Shown here in pieces: positions 17,656-27,100 of a stretch of 64,000 bases of DNA. The DNA comes from Candidatus Rifleibacteriota bacterium (GTDB taxonomy: Bacteria > Muiribacteriota > Ozemobacteria > Ozemobacterales > Ozemobacteraceae). How positions within the stretch are numbered: position 1 is the stretch's first letter; the number at the start of each line of letters is the position of its first letter. Made by a program: the position numbers and the translations under genes. The stretch is taken from contig JAHISQ010000174.1 in NCBI GenBank assembly GCA_018818125.1, forward strand, positions 1-64,000. The letters are read 5' to 3'. Below the pieces are notes generated by a model. It saw nothing but the letters and a program-made list of their open reading frames with translations. It searched no databases and was not told the DNA's origin.

Positions 17656-18918
17656 ATGGAACAGAAAAATTCATTAACGCGACGCATTCTGACCGGGCTG
17701 GCGCTGGGAGCTGGCACCGGTCTGGCGATGTCATATCTTCCCTCATGCAATTTGCGTGACCTGTGGCTCAGCGGTCTTTTCGACCTGGTTGGCGGTCTGT
17801 TTATCAACTCGATTCGCATGCTTGTCGTGCCCCTGGTTTTTGTATCGCTTTTCTGTGGAATAAACAGTCTGGGTGATATCTCGCGCCTTGGCCGAATCGG
17901 CGGCAAAACCATGGCTTTTTACCTGCTCACAACAGGCCTGGCTATTACACTCGCGCTCATTGTTTCGGTGGTTGTGCAACCGGGCCAGGGCCTTAACATG
18001 GCTGAACTCTCAAAACATGAGCCAACTATCGCTTCCCGTCAGTCGATGGTGAAAACATTACAGAACATCATTCCCAATAATCCGGTTGCCGCCATGGCCG
18101 AAGGAAACATGCTGCAGATAATTTTTGTGGCACTTCTGACCGGAATCAGCGCCACCCTGGTCGGCGGCCGCGCCAAACCGGTTGTCGACCTGTTTGAGTC
18201 AGCCAATGCCGTGATCATGAAAATGGTTATGTTGCTTATGCATCTCGCTCCCTATGGCGTATTTGCGCTGATTGCAAAGACCTTTGCAACGGTCGGCCTT
18301 GATGCCATGATGCCACTGCTTAAATATACGCTGACGGTTTTGTTTGCACTGCTGCTGCACATGACTCTTATTTACATGGGCGCTCTCAAGCTTATCGGCC
18401 GACTCAACCCGCTCAAATTTTTCCGCAATTTTCTGCCGGCAATGAGTGTAGGCTTCTCGACCGCGAGCAGCAACAGTACACTGCCAGTAACGATTGAGAC
18501 TGTCGAAATGCGTTGCGGCGTTTCAGGCAGTGTTGCTTCATTCTGCCTGCCCCTTGGCGCAACCATAAATATGGACGGAACCGCTATTATGCAGGGCGTC
18601 GCCGTTGTTTTTATAGCGCAGGTTTATGGTATTCCCTTGCCGCTCAGTTCATTTCTGACCGTTATTTTGACTGCCACCATGGCATCGATCGGAACTGCCG
18701 GGGTACCGGGAGTTGGTCTGATTACTCTTTCCATGGTGCTTGAGTCAGTCAATCTGCCGGTGGAAGGTATTGCGCTGATCATCGGTGTCGACCGTATTCT
18801 TGACATGGCGAGAACCGTTACCAACATCACCGGAGATGCTGTCTGCACTATACTGGTCGCCAAGTCAGAAGGTGAGTTTGATGCCACCGTTTATAACGCC
18901 AACAATTCGAGCGAGTAG
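17656..18918 (+). CDS. Sodium/proton:dicarboxylate or amino-acid symporter (DAACS family)
   Basis: 420 residues with about eight transmembrane helices and two re-entrant hairpins. The hallmark DAACS motifs are present: FSTASSNSTLPVT (serine-rich hairpin 1), INMDGTAIMQG (TM7) and DRILDMARTVTNITGDA (TM8), which bind substrate and cations in the GltPh, GltP, SstT and DctA transporters. It imports glutamate, aspartate, serine or C4-dicarboxylates by cation symport; which one cannot be read with confidence, although the TM8 Arg-Thr-x2-Asn pattern favours acidic substrates. Located in the inner membrane. Followed 35 bases later by an unrelated-looking gene on the same strand. Confidence 0.92.
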   Translation: MEQKNSLTRRILTGLALGAGTGLAMSYLPSCNLRDLWLSGLFDLVGGLFINSIRMLVVPLVFVSLFCGINSLGDISRLGRIGGKTMAFYLLTTGLAITLALIVSVVVQPGQGLNMAELSKHEPTIASRQSMVKTLQNIIPNNPVAAMAEGNMLQIIFVALLTGISATLVGGRAKPVVDLFESANAVIMKMVMLLMHLAPYGVFALIAKTFATVGLDAMMPLLKYTLTVLFALLLHMTLIYMGALKLIGRLNPLKFFRNFLPAMSVGFSTASSNSTLPVTIETVEMRCGVSGSVASFCLPLGATINMDGTAIMQGVAVVFIAQVYGIPLPLSSFLTVILTATMASIGTAGVPGVGLITLSMVLESVNLPVEGIALIIGVDRILDMARTVTNITGDAVCTILVAKSEGEFDATVYNANNSSE

Positions 18919-18953
18919 GTTGCTGCCTTCATAAGCAAGATAAAGGTGAGTTA

Positions 18954-19880
18954 ATGAAAGTATTCCTTACAACGTTTATTATTTCACTGACGCTGATTCT
19001 TGGCAGTTACTACCTGATAATCGAATATCAGAAACCATTGCGGTTTGATTTGCTCGAAATCAAAGACCTTGAAGCTCTTGGGCAGCTGGAAGCCAGACAG
19101 TATCTTTTCACACATAAAAGCTTCCTGGATGCCATTGCTAAGGATGATGTTGAAGCTGTCAGCCTGTTTGTAAAATCAGGTATGAAAACGGAATTTGCTA
19201 TAGATTATAGTTACAAAATATCCGATAACAGTCCATATCTATTTTATGCCAGTCAGACCTTCATGCTTTATAATCCGGTTTCACTGGCAATAATAGCTGA
19301 ATCCGGGAAGTCACTGCCTATTTTACTGGAGAGCACAGAAAATTTTGGTATTTTAAACAACCTGACTTTGCACCCATATTCAAAACTTAAAGATAAAAAT
19401 TCGTTTGACCTGCTGGCTCTCGCCATCAGAACTGACAACCTTGAGTTGTTGCGTACATTGCTGAAGGCTGGCCTTAAGCCAGAAAAACAGATATATCTTG
19501 TCGTTGCTATGCATGGCAGAAAAGAAAATGAAAAAAAATCGCCAAACGCTCATGAAAGATATTTGCCAAACGCTCAAGAAAGATATTTGCCAAACGCTCG
19601 TGAAATATCTTCGCTAGAGACTATTGAAGAAACCACCGCTTTTTTGCGCGCAAAAGCCGAGATTATCCTTGAGTTGATAAATAGCGGGCAAAACATTGAA
19701 CAGCGAATTCCGATACCAATACCTATACCGACAGCAATTGAAATGTATTTTTTGATTGCTGGCAGTGAAATCAGAGAAAACCTGATTGCCAGAGTCAAAG
19801 ATCCCGCTGTAAGAAAGAAACTGCAGGCAATTTCGGATAAAATTATTGTAAATCCGCCCCCAAAAAAATCAGCTGAATGA
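18954..19880 (+). CDS. Membrane-anchored protein, ankyrin-like, with internal tandem repeat
   Basis: 308 residues. An N-terminal hydrophobic segment (FLTTFIISLTLILGSYYLII) is a signal anchor; the remainder would face the periplasm. Segments such as FLDAIAKDDVEAVSLFVKSG and DLLALAIRTDNLELLRTLLK, followed by AGLKPEKQI, read as diverged ankyrin repeats, a protein-binding fold. Around residue 198 an eight-residue unit of the type PNAHERYL is repeated three times, encoded by a 24-base tandem repeat, and a proline-isoleucine run (IPIPIPIPT) follows. RBS-like AAGGTGAG precedes the ATG. Possibly co-transcribed with the symporter upstream. Function unknown. Confidence 0.6.
   Translation: MKVFLTTFIISLTLILGSYYLIIEYQKPLRFDLLEIKDLEALGQLEARQYLFTHKSFLDAIAKDDVEAVSLFVKSGMKTEFAIDYSYKISDNSPYLFYASQTFMLYNPVSLAIIAESGKSLPILLESTENFGILNNLTLHPYSKLKDKNSFDLLALAIRTDNLELLRTLLKAGLKPEKQIYLVVAMHGRKENEKKSPNAHERYLPNAQERYLPNAREISSLETIEETTAFLRAKAEIILELINSGQNIEQRIPIPIPIPTAIEMYFLIAGSEIRENLIARVKDPAVRKKLQAISDKIIVNPPPKKSAE
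19542..19613 (+). repeat. 24-base tandem repeat, three copies, in frame
   Basis: Units at 19542-19565, 19566-19589 and 19590-19613, each starting CCAAACGCTC and carrying GAAAGATATTTG or a close variant. Copies 1 and 2 differ at one base; copy 3 is more diverged at its end. The unit is a multiple of three, so copy-number change would keep the reading frame. Confidence 0.9.
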
Positions 19881-19908
19881 GATCTATTTTGCTGATTACT
19901 TAAGGCCT

Positions 19909-20865
19909 TTAACCGGAAAAGTTGCGCCGAACCGAAATCAACTCGGCGGCAATACTGACTGCGATTTCCTGCGGGGTCTGGGCGCCGAATTTGAGACCAA
20001 TCGGAGTACGAATTCTTGCCAGTTCTTCTTCGCTGGCGCCAAGATGGCTCAGTTCCTTGAATAGTGTGATAATTTTGCGTTTGCTGCCAAGCATGCCAAG
20101 ATAGGCAAGCGGGCGTTTGATTACGGCGGAGATGGCGTCGAGATCGTCACGATGACCGCGAGTGCATATTACGACATACTCGGCTGGGGTCAGCTGCAGA
20201 TCAGCAAGAATGTCTGGAATCTGGCCGCAGAGAGTCTCGACACCATCCGGGAAACGCGATTTTACAAGCATATCCGGGCGATCATCGATTACCCTGACGG
20301 CGAAGCCAATACGTTGCGCAACCCATGCCACTTCAATGCCGACATGTCCAGCCCCTGCAATAACAAGACTGGGGCTTGCGATCAGGTGTACCGCGTAAAA
20401 TTCCACGCCAGATTGAGTTGGAACTTCAAGAAGCAGAATAGCTTCATGTCCTTCTCTTGCCTGCGCGCTAAGCAGTTCAAGTTCCTGCGCCCGCTCTGGT
20501 GCGACTGAAACCAGGGCAGCCGTCATTTCGCCGCCGCAGATCATGCCGTCACGAACGCTTACATCATGGTTTAGCGCCAGAACAGTTTTGAGCGAACCAC
20601 CGCCGAGTAAAAGATCCCAGGCCTGACGGCGCACTGCAGCTTCGAGACAGCCACCCCCGCCAACTGTGCCAATCGAGCGACCAGCCTGATCACAGGCCAT
20701 CATTGATCCTGTTACCTGTGGTGTCGAACCACTGGTCTTAACTATCACACAGAGAACCGCAGCACGCCCAGCAGTTAACTCATCAACAACATGATAAAAA
20801 GGTTCCAGCCCGCCTGAGGCAACGACATGCTGCACGCCTTCGGGTAATCTCAAGCTATGACTCAT
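19909..20865 (-). CDS. XdhC/CoxI family molybdoenzyme maturation factor
   Basis: 318 residues. XdhC proteins bind molybdenum cofactor, assist its sulfuration and hand it to xanthine dehydrogenase-type enzymes. The N-terminal XdhC/CoxI domain includes VKTSGSTPQVTGSMM and TVGGGGCLEAAVRRQAW with the conserved Cys. The C-terminal Rossmann domain starts VIAGAGHVGIEVAWVA and continues RVIDDRPDM, then ICTRGHRDD and YLGMLGSKRK, all family signatures. AGGTGG before the ATG supports the start. No xanthine dehydrogenase or other molybdoenzyme subunit occurs in this window, so its client must be encoded elsewhere. Confidence 0.88.
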   Translation of the reverse strand: MSHSLRLPEGVQHVVASGGLEPFYHVVDELTAGRAAVLCVIVKTSGSTPQVTGSMMACDQAGRSIGTVGGGGCLEAAVRRQAWDLLLGGGSLKTVLALNHDVSVRDGMICGGEMTAALVSVAPERAQELELLSAQAREGHEAILLLEVPTQSGVEFYAVHLIASPSLVIAGAGHVGIEVAWVAQRIGFAVRVIDDRPDMLVKSRFPDGVETLCGQIPDILADLQLTPAEYVVICTRGHRDDLDAISAVIKRPLAYLGMLGSKRKIITLFKELSHLGASEEELARIRTPIGLKFGAQTPQEIAVSIAAELISVRRNFSG

Positions 20866-21119
20866 TTTTCCACCTGATAAAAAGATGCGATCCGCCAGAT
20901 CATAATACTTGAGCCACGTAAGGATAACAATCCGGAACAGTCAAATTTTACTCGAAAATTTCCACACTACATGTTAAGATTACCCGCAAACAACTGGCAC
21001 CCTACTAAATCTGGCGCCCTGCAAAGACAGTCTCAGCAGCAGAATCTGATGCTTCGGCGGTCAACGCGGGCGACAGGCGTAAAGTTATTTAGATTCTGAA
21101 CAGACACAGGAAGGTCGGC

Positions 21120-24100
21120 ATGAAGCGTATAGAACCAAAATTTGAACCACTGGCGATTGTAGGCATGAGTTGCCTGTTCCCCAAAGCTCAAAGCGTTGAA
21201 GATTACTGGGCCAACATCAAAGAAAAGGTTGACGCAATAACCGAAGTGCCGCCCACACACTGGAAAGCCGAAGATTACTTTGACAGTAATAAAAAGCGCA
21301 CAGACCATGTGTACAATGCCACTGGCGGTTTTCTCGACCCGATCGATTTTACCCCAGGCGAATGGGGAATCGCGCCATCTGACCTCGATTCTATCGACAC
21401 ATCACAGCTGCTAAGCCTGGTTGTAGCACAGGGCGCTCTCAATGACGCCGGCTACGGCGCAACTCGCGAATTTAACCGTGATAACGTCAGCGTAATTCTT
21501 GGTCTGACTGGAACCCTTGAACTGGTTGTTCCGCTGGGTGCACGACTTGGTCACCCGATCTGGCGCCGGGCAATGCAGCACGCTGGCATTCCCGCCGATA
21601 TCACCGAAGAAGTTATCAATAGCATCGGCAAAGCCTACGTCGGCTGGCAGGAAACCTCGTTTCCAGGTCTCCTCGGCAATGTTGCCGCCGGCCGCATCGC
21701 CAACCGCCTCAATCTTGGCGGCACTAACTGCGTGGTAGACGCTGCGTGCGGAAGCTCACTGGGCGCCATCAATAACGCAGCTCTCGAACTCTGGACCGGT
21801 AAAACAGACATGGCGATTACCGGCGGAATCGATACTTTCAACGATATTTTCATGTATATGTGCTTCTGCAAGACGCCAGCGCTTTCACCGACCGGCCATG
21901 CGCGGCCCTTCAGTATCGACAATGACGGAACCATTCTTGGTGAAGGTATCGGCATGGTTGTGCTAAAACGTCTTTCAGATGCTGAACGCGATGGCGACCG
22001 CATCTACGCCTGCATTAACGCTGTTGGCACCTCAAGCGATGGCAAAGGCAAGGCCATATATGCCCCAAGTTCGGCTGGTCAGAAAAAAGCCCTGATCCGC
22101 GCCTACGATATGGCCGGAATTACTCCCCGCGACATCAGCCTGGTTGAAGCACACGGAACCGGAACCAACGCCGGTGACGAGGTCGAAACCACAGCACTCA
22201 AAGAAGTGTATGGAGATGCCGAAAACGGCCGACCATGGTGCGCGCTCGGCTCAGTTAAGTCTCAAATCGGTCATACCAAGGCAGCTGCCGGCTCAGCCGG
22301 TATTATTAAAGCGGCGCTCGCGCTCTATCATAAGGTTATTCCGCCGACAATCAAGATTTCGCAACCGGCAAAGGGTGTCTCTGGCGAAAACATTCCTTTC
22401 TATCTGCCCGACAAAATCAGGCCTTGGATAACTGACGATGCAAGGCCTCGCTATGCCGCGGTCAGCGCGTTGGGGTTTGGTGGCAGCAATTTTCATGTGG
22501 TCGTTTCTGAATATAAGGCCGAAAAGCCTGGCGACGACTGGAAGCAAAGCGTCGAACTGATAACCATATCCGGTAAAACCCATGGCGATGTCGAAAAACA
22601 CCTTTCAAGCCTGACCGCTTGCAAAAACGCGCAGCAGCTACGCAAATTTGCAGCAGAGTCGCGTCACAGCTTTGATGCTGATGAAAACTGCCGCCTGGCC
22701 TTTGTTGTCGAATCAACCAATGACATCGACAAGCTGGTCGCTGACATTAAAGGCAGTCTGGCCAATAAATCCGACTCTTTCACCTTACCAAACGGCGCAT
22801 ACTTTGCCACTGGCAAACAGAAGGCAGCGATTGGCGTTATTTTTCCCGGGCAGGGTGCGCAGTATCCTGGCATGAGCCTTGATCTGGTCTGCGGTAATAA
22901 TGAAGCATTCGCAACCTTTGTCGAAGCTGATCGCGAAATAGCAACTCTCGATGGGCTGGGCAACCATCTCGTTGATTATGTGTTTCCGCGTCCGACCTAT
23001 AATGCCGAGAATGACAAGGTCAATGACGAAAAGTTGCGTGCCACTGATATCGCACAGCCTGCCATCGGCGCAATTGCACTCGGACAATATCGCATGCTCG
23101 AAGGTTTTGGACTGCATGCTGACGGTTTTGCCGGCCACTCTTACGGAGAACTGGTCAGTCTCTGCGCAGCGAAAGTATTTGACAGCACAACCTTGGCCAG
23201 GCTTTCCCGCAAACGCGGTCAGCTCATGGCTCAGGGAAGTGGTGATCGTGGCGGCATGATCGCCGTTGCCGCCGATAGAACTGCAGTCAAAACAGTAATT
23301 GCCGACGAAAAGCTCGATCTCGTTGTCGCCAATCACAACTCACCTCAGCAGGTGGTTCTCTCTGGTAAAACCTCTGAAATAGAACGTTCCCGCGAAATTT
23401 TCAAGCAACGCAAGATGCGCGCAACTGTGCTCAACGTAGCCGGGGCTTTCCACAGTTCTTTTGTTGCGGATGCCGCCGAGCCTTTCCACGCTTTTCTTGC
23501 CGGCGAAAAAATGAATAAGCCGGCAGTGCCGGTTTATGCCAATACAACCGCCGCACCCTACCCTGCTGACATCGAAGGAATCAAAAAAATACTTGGCTTT
23601 CAGCTTGCCAACCAGGTGCGTTTCGTCGAAATCATCGAAAAAATGTATGCCGACGGCATAAGAACCTTTATCGAAGCCGGCCCTGGCGGTAAAATCACCG
23701 GCCTGATCAAAGCCATTCTCGAAGGCCGCAGTTGCAACATAATTGCTGTTGATTCTTCTGCCGGCAAACGCTCTGGGCTCACTGACCTTGCCAGAGTTCT
23801 GGCACAGCTGAGTGCTCTTGGACATCGACTGTTAATCAACCGCTGGCAGAACGGTGAAATCTGGCTGTCTCAACAGCCAGCTCCGGGCAAGCCTAAACTG
23901 ACTTTCCCGCTTTGTGGCGCCAATTACAAATCAGCTGCTCATAAAAAATTCCTTGAAGAACTTGCAAAACCTGCACCAGTTAAGCTGACCACCAGCAAAC
24001 CAGACGCTGCTACACCAAGTCTGGTAACACCAGCATCGATTCCGATGGCGACACCCGCTGTTGCGGCATCAGCAACAGCTTACCCTCAGACCCGGACAGG

Positions 24101-27100
24101 TAATATGAGCAACAATAACAACTATCCGCAAAATCCATCGTTTACAGCTCCGACAGCGTCTAACGACGCTCTCAGACTTTCGCGCGAAACACTTTCGGCC
24201 TTGCAGCAGTTGCAACAGCAGACTGCCGAACTACACCGCAAGTTTCTTGAAGGCCAGGAAACCGCACAAAAAACGATCATGGCATTAATCTCGGGTCAGC
24301 GTATGCCGGCCACGACATCATTTTCAGCTCCAGCACCGGTTTATACCCAGCCTGCCGAAGCACAAATCATGCAGCCGCGAGTTCAACAACAGCCTGCCGC
24401 CAGCTATAAGGCATCTGCCTCGGCACCGGTTGTTCAAACAAAGCCCGTTGTAATGCCAGCCGTGGTTGCAGCTCCGGCACCTGCTGACACCAGCCGCATT
24501 CAGGCGGTATTGCTCGAAGTTGTCAGCGAAAAAACCGGTTATCCGGTCGAAATGCTCAATCTCGACATGGACATGGAAGCAGACCTTGGCATTGACTCAA
24601 TCAAACGTGTAGAAATCATGTCGGCCATGCAAGAGCGTCTGCCCAATGCGCCCGTTGTGCAACCCGACCAACTTAGTAAACTTCGTACTCTGGCTCAGAT
24701 TCTGCAATATCTTGGCAGCGACTCCAGAGCATCTACCGCAGCAGCGCCAGCGAATATTGCTGCTCCAGCCGCTGCCAACAGCAGTCGCATTCAGTCGGTA
24801 TTACTTGAAGTCGTCAGTGAAAAAACCGGTTATCCGGTCGAAATGCTCAATCTCGACATGGACATGGAAGCAGACCTCGGCATTGACTCGATCAAACGTG
24901 TCGAAATCATGTCAGCAATGCAGGAACGCCTTCCCGACGCGCCAGTTGTGCAGCCTGATCAGCTCAGCAAACTTCGCACCCTGACTCAGATTCTGCAATA
25001 CCTTGGCAGCAATTCTGGAGCATCTGCGACTGGTTCTGCGCAAGCGAATGCAGCGGCGCCAGCCGGACAAGGCAACAACACAGCAAATATTAAGCCGGTT
25101 TTAATCGAGATTGTCAGCGAAAAGACTGGCTACCCAGCTGAGATGCTAAATCTCGACATGGACATGGAGGCAGACCTCGGCATAGACTCAATCAAACGTG
25201 TCGAAATCATGTCAGCGATGCAGGAACGCCTTCCCGACGCGCCAGTTGTGCAGCCCGATCAGCTTGGTAAGCTGCGCACTCTCTCTCAAATTCTCGACTA
25301 TCTCGGTTCTGGCAGCAGCAATGCGGCGGCGCAAACGGCAGTGGCAGCACCAACTGCGATGATACCAGGCATGAATGGCATTCTGCTCGAAGTTATCGCC
25401 GACAAAACTGGTTACCCAACAGAAATGCTCAACCCCGACATGGATATGGAAGCCGATCTTGGAATTGACTCAATCAAGCGGGTCGAAATTCTTTCTGCTT
25501 TCCAGGAACGGGTGCCCAGTGCGCCGGTCGTACAACCTGGCGACCTTGGCAAATTCAGAACTATTGCCCAGATTCTTGAATACCTAAATGCTGGCAATGC
25601 TACAACTCCTGCACCAGTAAAGACTCTACCTGCCACACAGCCGTCTGCACCGGCAAAAACCGAGTCGGTCCCCGCAGTAAAAGCCTCGGCAGAGCATTTT
25701 CCGATCAAAAGAACAGTATTAAAGGCATACGAACTTGACAGCACTCTGACCACACCGATTAAGGCGCTCAAAAAGGGTGACAGTCTGATTGTTGTCGATG
25801 ATGGTTTCGGACTGGCCGAAGCGGTCTGCGAACAATTTGCCGCCGCCGGCTTCAAGCCCTGCCGACTTAAACTCAAAGACGTGGTCAACGCACAGTTCCT
25901 CAACGATGCCAAAGGCTTCATACTGCTTGCGCCTTTGCCAGAAAAAGCTTCACATAACCTCTGGGAAAAAGCCTCTGAAGAATGGCTTAAAGACTGTTTT
26001 ATTGCCACCCAGAAAGTTGGCATGGCAATAAGAGCCAACGGCACTGGTCTGATTGCGACGGTTTCGCGCCTGGATGGCGCCTTTGGCCTTGAATCTCCAA
26101 CACGCACCATCGACCCGATTCAAGGCGGCCTCGCTGGACTAAGCAAGACCATTACTCATGAATGGCCCGAAATGAATGTTCGCGCAATCGACCTCGATTA
26201 TCGCTTTAAAGATGTGCAAGGCGCAGCCGAAAAGCTGGTAAAAGAATTGCTGCACGAAGGACCTGTTGAAACTGGGCTGACCCGTTCATGTCGATATGGT
26301 CTACGCGAAGTTGAAGAACAATTGGCAGAGCAGCCTGGCTCTCCGCTTCTGCATCAGGGCGAGGTTGTCGTGGTCACTGGCGGTGCGCGTGGTGTTACTG
26401 CCGAAACCGCGCTGGCAATGGCAGAAAAATACAAAACAAACATGGTTCTGGTTGGCCGCTCGCCCGAGCCTCGCCCAGAACCAGCCTGGCTTGCCGATGT
26501 AACCGCAGAACCGGCAATAAAACAAGCCATACTTGCGAACAGCGGCAAAAAGCTCACACCAAAAGAGCTCGAAGCAGAATTCAGATCGGCAATGGCAAAC
26601 CGCGAAGTGCTCAATAATCTAGAGCGCATTCGCAATGTCGGAGTCAAAGCATTCTACCACTCCGCTGACATTCGCAATGCCGAAGATATTGCGCGAGTAA
26701 TTGAACGCTCGCGCCAGGAAGTCGGGCCGATCTGTGCCCTGATACACGGCGCCGGAGTTCTACGCGACCGCCGAATCGAAGACAAAACCCGCGATCAGCT
26801 CGACGATGTCATCGACACCAAGATTACCGGCCTGCGCAACCTGCTGCTGGCAACTAACAAAGATGACCTTAAAGCAATTATTCTGTTTTCGTCGTTTTCC
26901 GGGCGCTTCGGGCGCACCGGACAAGTCGATTACTCCATGGCCAACGAAGTTCTGAACAAGGCAGCACACAAACTGCGTATTATCAAACCTGAATGCCGGG
27001 TACTTTCGTTTAACTGGGGGCCGTGGGACGGCGGTATGGTAACGCCGGCTCTGCGCAATGTCTTTCTGTCGGAAGGGATTGGCCTGATTCCGCTGTGCGA

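Noticed and set aside
20866-21119. Promoter or riboswitch ahead of pfaA
   Set aside because: A promoter is expected, but no hexamer pair with correct spacing or conserved RNA fold could be supported.
22785-23336. 183-codon minus-strand frame
   Set aside because: Antisense to the PfaA acyltransferase domain; typical shadow frame.
24490-25590. Regularly spaced repeats resembling an array
   Set aside because: Not CRISPR: units are coding acyl carrier domains with about 290-base period and no spacers.
25412-26110. 232-codon minus-strand frame inside pfaA
   Set aside because: Shadow frame of the ACP4-KR region, Ser/Arg-rich, no family resemblance.
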